A DNA stretch of 64,000 nt, from NCBI RefSeq assembly GCF_019457515.1, contig NZ_CP080421.1, forward strand, positions 248,001-312,000. The letters run 5' to 3'. The notes beneath the pieces are model-generated. The model did not search any database and was not told where the DNA came from. It was given only the letters and a program-made list of their open reading frames with translations. Position numbers and translations under genes: made by a program. The DNA comes from Shewanella mesophila (GTDB taxonomy: Bacteria; Pseudomonadota; Gammaproteobacteria; Enterobacterales; Shewanellaceae). This document shows, in pieces, positions 8,662 through 17,456 of this stretch (position 1 is its first letter; every line of letters begins with the position of its first letter).

Positions 8662-8837
8662 AATATGCTCTCTTAAAAGGTGGTGTTGTTTTCGTTGAGG
8701 GCATAGTAAGTTAGCCTTGCTGAACCAAAACTGAATGAGATCTGCAAGTTAGATTGTAGGTGTCTTGTCCATAGATGTGACGCCAGTGGTACGCAAGGTT
8801 CCCCGATGAGCGTCGAGACAAATGAAGGAGTGAGATG

Positions 8838-10181
8838 ATGAAACTGGTGTTTGTGCATGGATGGAGTGTCACCAGTACCCAGACCTATGGCGAGCTGCCC
8901 CAGGCGCTGCTTAAGCTGGCCCCTGAGGCGCTAGATCTGGATATTCAACATATCTATCTGGGGCGATATATCAGCTTTAACGATTCGGTGACGCTGGAAG
9001 ATCTCAGTATTGCCTTCGAGTCGGCACGCCTCGCCGAGCTGGGGGATGAGCCCTTCTCTGTGATAACGCACTCCACCGGCGGTCCACTGATTCGCCACTG
9101 GTTGTGCCGCTATTACCAAGAGGCAGCAACCACGCCGCTACAACACCTGATCATGCTGGCACCCGCCAATCATGGCTCGGCATTGGCGCAGTTGGGGAAG
9201 TCCAGGGTTAGTAGACTCAAAGCCTGGTTCGATGGTGTCGAGCCGGGTCAGCGAGTATTGGATTGGTTGGAGCTGGGCAGCGACGGTCAGCATCAACTCA
9301 ACCTGAGTTGGCAGCAAAAGGATTGGCTTAGCAGTGACGTCTATCCCTTCGTGCTCACTGGAGAAACCATAGACGGTGCGCTATACGACTATATGAACAG
9401 TTACACCGGCGAGGCGGGCTCTGATGGCGTGGTGAGGGTGTGCGCCGCCAACATGAACTTTGTCTATGCCCGGCTGGTGCAACAAGTTGGCGTACTCTGC
9501 GACAGCTTCGATGGCGAGTGCGCCGAGACCCTGGTGTTAACGGAGCTCGCCCAGGCCGTTGAGCCTTGTGTGTTAGGGATTGTGCCTAGGGCGAGTCACA
9601 GTAATCGCAAGATGGGGATCATGAACTCGGTTACCCGAAGAAATGCTGCTAACAAGCCTGTGGTCGCCGATATTCTCGATTGTCTGAGGGTAAAAGATCG
9701 CCAGGGGTACCGTAAGCTGAGAGAAGAGATAGCGCTTAAGTCCGAGGCGAGTCGTAAACAGCCCCGTTACTGCATGCTGGTGGTGCGTGTGTTCGATAAC
9801 CTGGGCCATGCCGTCACCGATTTTGATTGCTATCTCTTGGCGGGCGATGAGTACCATGCCTCGCGGTTGCCCCACGCCATGGTGCTGGATAAGCAGCGTA
9901 ACAGCGTCAACGGTAACGTGATCATCTTCTATTTGGATGCCAACAAGCTTTCCAGGATAAAGGCGGGTAAGCTGGGACTTAAGCTGATCCCAAGGCCCGC
10001 AGAGGGTTTTTGCCATTACAAGAGCGCCGAGTTTCACTGTGAGCCCGAGCAGTTAACCCAGCTGTTTGGCGCCGATCAGACCCTGATGCTCGATGTGCAG
10101 CTTGAGCGCTATATTGCCCCTAATACCTTCAGCTTTGCCAAGATTGGCGAGCCGGAGAGTTTTAAGGATATCGAGCCCTAG
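8838..10181 (+). CDS. Alpha/beta hydrolase (lipase/esterase-like)
   Basis: 447 residues; ATG 8838 is preferred over 8835 because it lies seven bases after GGAG. The oxyanion-region motif FVHGW is at residues 5-9, the nucleophile Ser79 lies in THSTGG (a GxSxG variant), the likely acid is in GSDGVVRV, and the likely His is in RASHSN near 250. The ~170-residue C-terminal part is not obviously catalytic and may be a beta-rich accessory domain. No signal peptide, so cytoplasmic unless exported by another route. It seems richer in G/C at third codon positions than its flanks (visual impression). Confidence 0.82.
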   Translation: MKLVFVHGWSVTSTQTYGELPQALLKLAPEALDLDIQHIYLGRYISFNDSVTLEDLSIAFESARLAELGDEPFSVITHSTGGPLIRHWLCRYYQEAATTPLQHLIMLAPANHGSALAQLGKSRVSRLKAWFDGVEPGQRVLDWLELGSDGQHQLNLSWQQKDWLSSDVYPFVLTGETIDGALYDYMNSYTGEAGSDGVVRVCAANMNFVYARLVQQVGVLCDSFDGECAETLVLTELAQAVEPCVLGIVPRASHSNRKMGIMNSVTRRNAANKPVVADILDCLRVKDRQGYRKLREEIALKSEASRKQPRYCMLVVRVFDNLGHAVTDFDCYLLAGDEYHASRLPHAMVLDKQRNSVNGNVIIFYLDANKLSRIKAGKLGLKLIPRPAEGFCHYKSAEFHCEPEQLTQLFGADQTLMLDVQLERYIAPNTFSFAKIGEPESFKDIEP

Positions 10182-10352
10182 TGCTTGCGAGAAAGACTCT
10201 AGCGGCGGGTCACTTCTCTGTTTGATTCCACTTTTGCTGTTTAAAAATCTGTACTGCATAGAGGATGAAGAATTTCGTGCCAGACCGCTAATGGCTTGAC
10301 TTTATAGCGGTGCATCCATAGTCTGCTTATTCAGTAATCAAGGTGGTATGCA

Positions 10353-11444
10353 ATGCACATAAACTATAATTTAAAACCTGCGTCTGAGCGCCGTACTGAG
10401 CAGTTTCAGCCTGAAGCCAATGTTGGATTCGGTAATTTAAGAACTGATCATATGTTTTTGATGGATTATCGCGATGGGGAGTGGCGTGATCCGAGAGTTG
10501 TCCCATATGGACCTTTTGAGGTCGCCCCTGGTGCAATAGCACTGCACTATGGGCAGTCGGTGTTTGAAGGTGCTAAAGCCTTTATGCATGACGATGGTGA
10601 AATCTATACCTTTCGTTTAGACAAAAATGCCGAGCGCCTAAACCGTAGCGCGGACATTCTTTGTATTCCAGCGCTACCAGAAATGATGCAGCTTGCGGGC
10701 ATTAATGCCTTAATTGATGTAGATCGTTTATGGTTTCCGATGCAAGAGGGTGCCTGTCTGTATATTCGTCCCTTTATTTTTGCGACTGAAGACAGACTCT
10801 CTGTTAGCCCAAGCCAGCAATATACTTTCTGTGTGATGCTCAGCCCAAGTGGTGCCTATTACGCCGATGGTTTTGACAAGGCGATTCGTCTACTGATCAC
10901 CGAGCGTTTTCACCGTGCGGTGTCCGGTGGCACTGGCGCATCAAAAGCGGCTGGCAATTATGCCGCCTCTTTGAAAGCCGGTAAGGCTGCCGCTGAATAT
11001 GGTGCTGCGCAAGTACTGTATCTCGATGCCAATAACAAGCAAATTGAAGAAGTCGGCGCGATGAACCACTTCCATGTGCTGAAAGATGGCACCATTATTA
11101 TTCCGAAATTTACCGATACCATTTTAAAGTCAATCACCTCACAATCTATTTTGGATTTGGGTGAACAGTTGGGGTGTGAAATACGTCAAGAGACGGTGAT
11201 GCTCGATAAGTTTATTCGTGATATCGAATCGGGTGAGATTATTGAAGCGGGTGGGTTTGGCACTGCTGCCGTTGTCTCTCCAGTGGGCTCTTATATTTTT
11301 GAAGATAACCGCATCGTGACGGTTGGCAATGGTGAAGTCGGTGAGCATACTCGCCGTATTTACCAAGTGTTAACCGATATTCAAAAGGGTAAGCGTCAAG
11401 GGCCTCAAGGTTGGAGCCAACACGTAGCACGTGTTGCCCCCTAG
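10353..11444 (+). CDS. Branched-chain amino acid aminotransferase, type II (long form)
   Basis: 363 residues, eukaryote-like long BCAT class. It transfers the amino group between glutamate and the keto acids of Leu, Ile and Val. The PLP lysine is Lys198 in SGGTGASKAAGNYAAS; other family marks are ALHYGQSVFEGAKAF and EEVGAMNHFHV. Start follows AAGGTGG by eight bases. It stands alone and is unrelated in subclass to the ilvE product later in the window, so this genome region carries two non-homologous-length BCATs. Confidence 0.93.
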   Translation: MHINYNLKPASERRTEQFQPEANVGFGNLRTDHMFLMDYRDGEWRDPRVVPYGPFEVAPGAIALHYGQSVFEGAKAFMHDDGEIYTFRLDKNAERLNRSADILCIPALPEMMQLAGINALIDVDRLWFPMQEGACLYIRPFIFATEDRLSVSPSQQYTFCVMLSPSGAYYADGFDKAIRLLITERFHRAVSGGTGASKAAGNYAASLKAGKAAAEYGAAQVLYLDANNKQIEEVGAMNHFHVLKDGTIIIPKFTDTILKSITSQSILDLGEQLGCEIRQETVMLDKFIRDIESGEIIEAGGFGTAAVVSPVGSYIFEDNRIVTVGNGEVGEHTRRIYQVLTDIQKGKRQGPQGWSQHVARVAP

Positions 11445-11471
11445 CTTCATTGGTTTAGACCGCTGCTAAAT

Positions 11472-11497
11472 AAAAAGCGCCAATCAGGCGCTTTTTA
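11472..11497 (+). terminator. Intrinsic terminator of the type II aminotransferase gene
   Basis: Stem AAAAAGCGCC / GGCGCTTTTT with loop AATCA and T tract, 27 bp after the stop. The remaining 11498-11791 gap shows no gene; its only distinct structure is a perfect 14-bp palindrome TTGTTGATCAACAA at 11770-11783. Confidence 0.9.
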
Positions 11498-11791
11498 TAT
11501 TTCTAAGAATCTAATTTGGTAATAGGGTTACGTTAACAAGAACCGATTGCATAGTGGTGTTTTCAGACGTTGGCCTAAACTTTTGCACACTTTTTGACAC
11601 GATTTAACCTAAATAGCGCTTGTGAGAGTTTTGTTTTGAATCGAACGGCTTTCTCGGGGGAAACCTTACACCTCAAGTCCCTATTTGGCTGGAAATGAGA
11701 ATCAACCTTTCTGCATGATCTTTAGCAAATGCAAAGCGTGGGTATTTTTCATGGCTATGTTTATCGAAATTGTTGATCAACAAATAGAGAA

Positions 11792-11819
11792 AACAGAGTC
11801 AAGCAAACATGACTCTGTT
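11792..11819 (-). terminator. Intrinsic terminator of the acyltransferase pair
   Basis: On the minus strand, stem AACAGAGTCA / TGACTCTGTT with an eight-base loop, followed by TTTTC, directly after the stop of the downstream acyltransferase gene. Confidence 0.82.
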
Positions 11820-11828
11820 AAGTGAGGA

Positions 11829-12776
11829 TTAAGTGCCTTCAGAGGCTGATGCGACTGGCTCGCTTACGAGTTGAGCAGAATTATATTTGAGTAGAATTTG
11901 ATGGATCTGCTCATCTTTTTGTTGCCACACCCCATTGAGCCAGCGTTGGAATTGGGCTCTGCACTCAGCATCGTTAAAATAGCGAGTATTATCGACTTCA
12001 GGAACGGGTAAGGTTTCAATGCGGATCACGATATGTTTAACCTTGCCGTGCATCACTTCTGCTAGCGTATCGTTTTTTGAGTCAGGGTAGACTAATGTCA
12101 CGTTGAGCAAATTTGTAAACTGCTCACCCATTGCGGAGATGGTAAAGGCGATTCCCCCGGCTTTGGGGCGGAGTAGATAGCGATATGGAGAGCGCTGACG
12201 CATATGCTTCTCTTTGGTAAAACGACTGCCTTCAACATAGTTGATGATGGAGGTAGGAATGGTTTTAAATTTCTCACAAGAGCGACGAGTCGTCTCTAAA
12301 TCTTTGCCTTTTAATTTGGGGTTCTTCCTTAACTGCTTAGCGCTGGTTCGATTCATGAAAGGCATATCGAGGGCCCAGCAACCTAAACCTAAAAACGGCA
12401 CAAAAATCAGCTCTTTCTTTAAGAAAAACTTAAGCATAGGGATATTGTTGCGCAGCACATAGGTTAATGCCGCAATATCAAAGCCGCTTAGATGATTGCT
12501 GATAAGTAAGTACCAACCATCTTTCTTGAGTCCTTCAAGTCCCTCAATATCCCATTCTATTTTGGCTAGCAGATGGAGAATACCGCCATTGCAGCATGCC
12601 CAGCCCCACATAAAGCGATTCATTATTAGGGTTAGTACATTTCTAAACGCTGAAATGGGTACCAGCAATTTTACTAGGCCACCGATAAAGATTAGGCTGC
12701 TCCAAAGCGCGGTATTGATGATCAATAGCAGCGTGCTAAGGACGAATAAAATAGAACCTGGTAAAAAATTTAACAT
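11829..12776 (-). CDS. YihG-type 1-acyl-glycerol-3-phosphate acyltransferase-like protein (copy 2)
   Basis: 315 residues. An N-terminal hydrophobic region (~1-45) precedes the PlsC-type domain: block I NHLSGFD (catalytic His and Asp), block III VEGSRF. The stretch LKFFLKKELIFVPFLGLGCW and KPKAGGIAF match YihG-type acyltransferases, which esterify lysophospholipids at the inner membrane. It lies 27 bp after a clear paralogue, so the two are co-transcribed and arose by duplication. A C-terminal tail (QLVSEPVASASEGT) is absent from the other copy. Confidence 0.9.
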   Translation of the reverse strand: MLNFLPGSILFVLSTLLLIINTALWSSLIFIGGLVKLLVPISAFRNVLTLIMNRFMWGWACCNGGILHLLAKIEWDIEGLEGLKKDGWYLLISNHLSGFDIAALTYVLRNNIPMLKFFLKKELIFVPFLGLGCWALDMPFMNRTSAKQLRKNPKLKGKDLETTRRSCEKFKTIPTSIINYVEGSRFTKEKHMRQRSPYRYLLRPKAGGIAFTISAMGEQFTNLLNVTLVYPDSKNDTLAEVMHGKVKHIVIRIETLPVPEVDNTRYFNDAECRAQFQRWLNGVWQQKDEQIHQILLKYNSAQLVSEPVASASEGT

Positions 12777-12803
12777 CTTTGTGAAACACCTTTTGAATAC
12801 AAA

Positions 12804-13688
12804 TTATTGCTTAGCCAGTTTTTCAAGCGTGAGATCTTTTCGTTTCCAAATTTGGTTGAGCTCATTTTGGAAGCCAATTTTAAACTCTCTGTCATTCATA
12901 TAATCACCACGTAAAGTTGGTGGTATTTCGGATACTTTGATATCGACTCTGATCTGCTTCACTTTGCCTGAAATATAATCCCAGTAGCTTGGCGTCTGCT
13001 CTGGGTAGTAGATCGAAACATCAACCAATTTATGAATTTGTCCATCCATGGCCGATAGGGCAAATGCCATCCCGCCCGCCTTAGGTTTGAGCAGATGTTT
13101 AAATTCAGAGTTTTGCTTGCGGTGCTTTTCTGGACGAAACCGAGTGCCTTCAACAAAGTTCATCACACTCACGGGTTTAGATTTAAACTTGGCACAGGCT
13201 TTACGAGTGATCTCGATATCTTTGCCCCTAAGTTTGGGGTTTTTACGCAGTTGAGCGCTGCTGTACCGGCGCATAAATGGAAAATCTAAAGCCCACCAAG
13301 CGAGTCCGAGTACAGGAACATAAATCAACTCTTGTTTTAGGAAGAATTTTAAGAATGGGATCTTATAATTAAATACCCGTTGTAATACTGGAATATCAAC
13401 CCAAGACTGATGGTTTGCAATAACCATATACCACTCTTTGGTCGATAGCTCGGAATTACCTTCGACGATGATTTCTACTGGATGGAATAGGCGCTCTATA
13501 AAGGTATTCACACTAATCCATGCTGTTGCACAGTGATCGAGTAGATAACTACAAACAGTACGTAAGAGATCGATGGGAATTAGTTTTATGATACTTACCA
13601 ATAAGATAGGTATTACCCAGAAGACAGTATTGACGACATAGCAACTAAAAGCCAAGCAGCCTCTTATTAGTGATAAAACCGAGCCCAT
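12804..13688 (-). CDS. YihG-type 1-acyl-glycerol-3-phosphate acyltransferase-like protein (copy 1)
   Basis: 294 residues, first gene of the pair, starting at ATG 13688 behind GGGGAA. Motifs: NHQSWVD (block I) and VEGTRF (block III), both intact; the two copies share long runs such as AQLRKNPKLRGKD versus KQLRKNPKLKGKD. In E. coli yihG is also near dsbA-srkA, so the neighbourhood supports the assignment. A repeat-rich 505-bp region lies directly upstream. Confidence 0.9.
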   Translation of the reverse strand: MGSVLSLIRGCLAFSCYVVNTVFWVIPILLVSIIKLIPIDLLRTVCSYLLDHCATAWISVNTFIERLFHPVEIIVEGNSELSTKEWYMVIANHQSWVDIPVLQRVFNYKIPFLKFFLKQELIYVPVLGLAWWALDFPFMRRYSSAQLRKNPKLRGKDIEITRKACAKFKSKPVSVMNFVEGTRFRPEKHRKQNSEFKHLLKPKAGGMAFALSAMDGQIHKLVDVSIYYPEQTPSYWDYISGKVKQIRVDIKVSEIPPTLRGDYMNDREFKIGFQNELNQIWKRKDLTLEKLAKQ

Positions 13689-13719
13689 TTAATTCCCCAT
13701 TAAAAATTCGGAGACCTAT

Positions 13720-13990
13720 GTTACTCGCCCTAGCGCTTGAGCTCAATGATCACGTGTTAAACCATAAAAAATTCGACGATATTCTAGCCGTTGCTCGCCC
13801 TAGCGCTTGAGCTCGATGATCACGTGTTCACCTCGTTGCCGATATCGTTAAAAACCATAAAAATTCGACGATATCCTAGCCGTTGCTCGCCCTAGCGCTT
13901 GAGCTTGATGATCACGTGTTCGCCTCGTTGCCGATATTGCTAAAAACCAGGAAAAATATGCCAATAGACTAGCTATTACTCGCCTGCTGA
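13720..13990 (-). repeat. Tandem direct repeats of about 92 bp upstream of the acyltransferase genes
   Basis: Copies begin at 13720 (70 bp, missing an internal ~24 bp), 13790 (92 bp) and 13882 (~92 bp), with a decayed start of another at ~13976. Each opens with GTTGCTCGCCCTAGCGCTTG, then contains GATGATCACGTGTT and a GATATCG-rich end. The array sits between the acyltransferase start and a heptamer array, so any promoter for the acyltransferase genes is inside or beside it. Confidence 0.88.
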
Positions 13991-14004
13991 TTTGATGCTG
14001 AAGA

Positions 14005-14193
14005 CCCTGAACCCTGAACCCTGAACCCTGAACCCTGAACCCTGAACCCTGAACCCTGAACCCTGAACCCTGAACCCTGAACCCTGAACCCTGAACCCTG
14101 AACCCTGAACCCTGAACCCTGAACCCTGAACCCTGAACCCTGAACCCTGAACCCTGAACCCTGAACCCTGAACCCTGAACCCCGAACCCCGAA
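14005..14193 (-). repeat. Heptanucleotide tandem array, 25 x CCCTGAA plus 2 x CCCCGAA
   Basis: Twenty-five perfect CCCTGAA units (14005-14179) are followed by two T-to-C variant units (14180-14193). The last base touches the comM stop codon (TAA complement at 14194-14196). On the comM strand it reads (TTCGGGG)2(TTCAGGG)25. Noncoding. Confidence 0.98.
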
Positions 14194-15717
14194 TTAATAA
14201 CTACTCTTTAGGCTGTTTAAGAGTCTGTCCATCGCCCTGTAACCAAGTGCTTGAGCTATGTGGCTGCGGTCGACATCTGTTGATTGTGCTAAGTCTGCAA
14301 TGGTGCGGGCGACCCGTTGTAAGCGATGGTAGCTCCTTACCGATAGACCGAGTTTATTTACGCTTTGCTCCAGAAATTCAAGATCAGTGTGAGTAAAGCC
14401 AGACGTCTCTGCCAGTTGTTTTCCTGTTAATTCGGCGTTGAGAACGCCTGCGCGATTGAGCTGTTTCTCTCTAGCTAGCCTTACTCGCTCTGCAATGGTT
14501 GCACTGGTTTCGGTTGTCTGTTGTTTCTGCGTGAGAGTGCCCTCGGGAAGTCTAGGGACATCTATAGTGAGATCAAACCTATCGATAAACGGGCCCGATA
14601 GCCGTGAAAGGTAGCGCTGGATCTGATCGGGCGTCGCTCGAGCATTAGCTGTATCGCCGCAAGGGCTAGGATTCATTGCTGCAATAAGCTGAAATCGACT
14701 GGCAAAGGTGAGTTTTGCAGCTGCGCGCGAGATAACCACTTCACCTGTCTCCATGGGTTCACGTAAGCAATCTAGCACTTTGCGAGGGAACTCGGCTACT
14801 TCATCTAAAAAGAGCACGCCTCTATGAGCTAATGAGATCTCTCCTGGCTTTGGATGGCTCCCTCCGCCAACCAGAGAGATCGATGAGCTAGTGTGGTGCG
14901 GGCTGCGAAATGGTCGATGATAAAACTGGGAAACAGGAATTGTTCGGCCTGCGACAGAGTGTATTGCGGCGACCTCTAAGGCTTCGTCGTAGCTAAGTGG
15001 TGGTAAGAGTTGCATTATCCGACTAGCGAGCATGGTTTTTCCTGTGCCAGGAGGGCCAAGGAAAAGTAGATTGTGATTGCCTGCCGCCGCTATCTCTAGA
15101 GCTCGCTTGGCTTGATATTGACCGATAACATCACTAAGACATTTTTGGCTGCTCTCGGCTTCTGGTTTAAGCCATTCAAGCCCTTCTGTGATGCGGGGGA
15201 GTTGTTGCTGACCATGTAGATACTCGCTTAACCCAAGTAGATGACTGGCGAAGTAGGTTTGATGGTAGCCGACTAAGTCCGCGTCGCTGCGATTGTCTAG
15301 CGGGATCACCAATGTCTTAGATTGTTTGCGGGCATCGACAATGACGGGTAGCAGTCCCGGACAGAAGCGAATATGGCCTGATAGCGCGAGTTCACCTACA
15401 AACTCGTGATTTTTTAGGGCTGTATCTGGTATCTGTTTCGAAGCCGCTAAAATTCCAATAGCGATGGGAAGATCATATCTTCCTCCCTGTTTGGGAAGAT
15501 CTGCTGGCGCGAGGTTGACTGTAATACGTCTTTGGGGAAATTCGAATCCTGCATTTATAAGAGCACTACGCACTCGCTCCTTGGCTTCTTTGACTGAGGT
15601 TTCTGGTAAACCCACAAGACTAAACGCGGGCAGGCCATTACTCAGGTGGACTTCCACTGTGACTTCGGGGGCTTCAACGCCAAGACTCGCTCTGGTGGTT
15701 ACGCAGGCAATAGCCAT
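14194..15717 (-). CDS. comM: ComM/YifB family Mg-chelatase-like AAA+ ATPase
   Basis: 507 residues from ATG 15717, which follows AGGA; the preceding TTG is not needed. The N-terminal ChlI-type domain (SLGVEAPEVTVEVHLSNGLP) is followed by the AAA+ core: Walker A GPPGTGKT (221-228), Walker B GVLFLDEVAEF, and a C-terminal Mg-chelatase domain ending in ALGYRAMDRLL. In Vibrio and Haemophilus ComM is a hexameric branch-migration helicase that aids integration of divergent DNA during natural transformation. Complete length; single gene. Confidence 0.95.
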   Translation of the reverse strand: MAIACVTTRASLGVEAPEVTVEVHLSNGLPAFSLVGLPETSVKEAKERVRSALINAGFEFPQRRITVNLAPADLPKQGGRYDLPIAIGILAASKQIPDTALKNHEFVGELALSGHIRFCPGLLPVIVDARKQSKTLVIPLDNRSDADLVGYHQTYFASHLLGLSEYLHGQQQLPRITEGLEWLKPEAESSQKCLSDVIGQYQAKRALEIAAAGNHNLLFLGPPGTGKTMLASRIMQLLPPLSYDEALEVAAIHSVAGRTIPVSQFYHRPFRSPHHTSSSISLVGGGSHPKPGEISLAHRGVLFLDEVAEFPRKVLDCLREPMETGEVVISRAAAKLTFASRFQLIAAMNPSPCGDTANARATPDQIQRYLSRLSGPFIDRFDLTIDVPRLPEGTLTQKQQTTETSATIAERVRLAREKQLNRAGVLNAELTGKQLAETSGFTHTDLEFLEQSVNKLGLSVRSYHRLQRVARTIADLAQSTDVDRSHIAQALGYRAMDRLLNSLKSSY

Positions 15718-15956
15718 AAACAAATCCTTTTGTTTTTATTGTTTTGCCAAATAATAGCGGTGTGATTTCTGATATTTAAAGTGTAGCAGTTAAACATTAG
15801 CTTGTTATTGTTAACTATATTTCACCAGTGAACCTAGCTATTTATATTGCCTATTGGCTATTTTCTGATATATAGACGCCATTATCTGTCTGCTATCACA
15901 CATTAAGATATGGGCGTTGTTAGCATTAAATCGTGTTAGTGACGTAATCCACATCA

Positions 15957-15985
15957 CGTCTTATTGGTGTCAGAGTCGATATAAT
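15957..15985 (+). promoter_or_regulatory. Candidate sigma-70 promoter for paeA/ytfL
   Basis: A perfect TATAAT lies at 15980-15985, about 110 bp before the ATG, with only a weak -35 about 17 bp upstream. The rest of the 15718-16095 gap shows no gene and no riboswitch I can name. Confidence 0.45.
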
Positions 15986-16095
15986 CTGTTGCTCACCCCC
16001 TATATCGTTATGTGCTGCTTTCAACTTATTGGATGCTAGCGCTAGTGGGGAGAGCTAGGTCGCTGTTGGCCTGTCGTTGTAAAGTTAGGTGTAAA

Positions 16096-17412
16096 ATGAG
16101 TTTCTTTGATAATGCGATGATCATCCTGTTGTTAATCGGCACTAGTTGCTTTTTTTCCATGTCTGAAATTGCCTTGGCCGCGGCGCGAAAAATTCGCCTG
16201 CGATTAATGGTGGAAGAGGGAGATGAAAGAGCAGAGAAAGTGCTTGGCTTGCAGTCGCACCCTGGTAATTTTTTCACTGTCGTGCAGATAGGCTTAAATG
16301 CGGTCGCCATTATGGGCGGTATCGTTGGTGAATCCGCCTTTACTCCCTATGTTAAAGCGGCGCTTGTTCATTGGGTGAGTGAGCCTTGGTTAAGTCAAGT
16401 TAGCTTTATCGCTTCATTTTCCATTGTCACTAGTTTGTTCATTTTGATTGCCGACTTGATGCCCAAGCGCGTTGCAATGGCAATGCCTGAGCGTATTGCG
16501 GTGACCTTAGTTGGACCTATGTTGATCTGCATTCAAGTTTTACGACCTTTAGTTTGGTTCTTCAATGGTTTAGCTAGCATTGTTTTTCGAATTCTACAGA
16601 TCCAAACGATTCGTAATGATCAAATAACCTCTGATGACATCTATGCCGTAATGGCCGCAGGGACCGAGGCGGGTGTGTTAGATAAGGGAGAGCAACAGAT
16701 GATGGAAAACGTGTTTGAGATGCAAACGGTTCCTGTTACTTCCGCGATGACGGCCCGTGAAAGTTTAGTCTACTTCCTGCTGCAAGATAGCGAGGAGGAT
16801 ATCAAGCGGAAAATTACCAATGATCCGCATACTAAGTTTCTGGTTTGTGACGGCCAACTCGATATCATTAAAGGTGTCGTTGATGCCAAGGAATTGTTAA
16901 TTCGAGTGATTAACGGTCAAAGTATTAGTTTGAAGGGGAGCTCTCTGGTTCGTCCGAGTCTGATTATTCCTGATAGCTTAAGCCTATCGGAGACCATGGA
17001 ATATTTTAAAAATAATCGCTCGGATTTTGCGGTGGTGATGAATGAATATGCCTTGGTTGTTGGTATTGTGACGACCAATGATCTGCAGAGTGCGGTAATG
17101 GGAGCTTGGTCGCTACATGAAAGTGAAGAGCAGATTATCGCCAGAGATAAAAACTCTTGGCTCGTTGATGGTGTTACCCCGATAACCGATGTGATGCGGG
17201 CTTTCGCTATTGAGCAATTTCCCCAAAGTCAAAATTATGAAACCATTGCGGGTTTTATGATGCATATGCTTCGAAAAATTCCCAAGCGTACCGACTTTGT
17301 CAATTATGCAGGGTATAAGTTTGAGGTGGTCGATATCGATGCTTATAAGGTCGACCAACTTATGGTGACTCGATTGGAAGCTATTTCTGAAGTTATCGCT
17401 GCACCAGAATAG
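16096..17412 (+). CDS. paeA: Polyamine export protein PaeA / YtfL (CNNM-CBS-CorC family)
   Basis: 438 residues; ATG 16096 follows AGGTG and aligns with the usual family start, while upstream in-frame codons look noncoding. A CNNM membrane domain with about four helices (~1-190), a CBS pair (~205-335) and a CorC_HlyC C-terminal domain follow in order. Long stretches match E. coli YtfL as I recall it (FFTVVQIGLNAVAI, DFAVVMNEYALVVGI, FMMHMLRKIPKRTD). YtfL/PaeA exports cadaverine and putrescine at the inner membrane; older annotation calls this hemolysin-like. Confidence 0.92.
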   Translation: MSFFDNAMIILLLIGTSCFFSMSEIALAAARKIRLRLMVEEGDERAEKVLGLQSHPGNFFTVVQIGLNAVAIMGGIVGESAFTPYVKAALVHWVSEPWLSQVSFIASFSIVTSLFILIADLMPKRVAMAMPERIAVTLVGPMLICIQVLRPLVWFFNGLASIVFRILQIQTIRNDQITSDDIYAVMAAGTEAGVLDKGEQQMMENVFEMQTVPVTSAMTARESLVYFLLQDSEEDIKRKITNDPHTKFLVCDGQLDIIKGVVDAKELLIRVINGQSISLKGSSLVRPSLIIPDSLSLSETMEYFKNNRSDFAVVMNEYALVVGIVTTNDLQSAVMGAWSLHESEEQIIARDKNSWLVDGVTPITDVMRAFAIEQFPQSQNYETIAGFMMHMLRKIPKRTDFVNYAGYKFEVVDIDAYKVDQLMVTRLEAISEVIAAPE

Positions 17413-17456
17413 CACTACTATTTTGATGGTCTAGGCTAAGTCTGCTTAAGCTAAGT

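Noticed and set aside
13048..13289. Plus-strand small ORFs inside the acyltransferase genes
   Set aside because: Antisense to conserved PlsC-domain coding sequence, without ribosome sites.
14005..14193. CRISPR or telomere
   Set aside because: The 7-bp unit has no spacers, and the array is internal to a chromosome between two genes; it is a simple tandem repeat.
15718..16095. Mn or Mg riboswitch upstream of paeA/ytfL
   Set aside because: A GGGGAGAGC string recalls the yybP-ykoY motif, but the rest of the conserved junction is absent.
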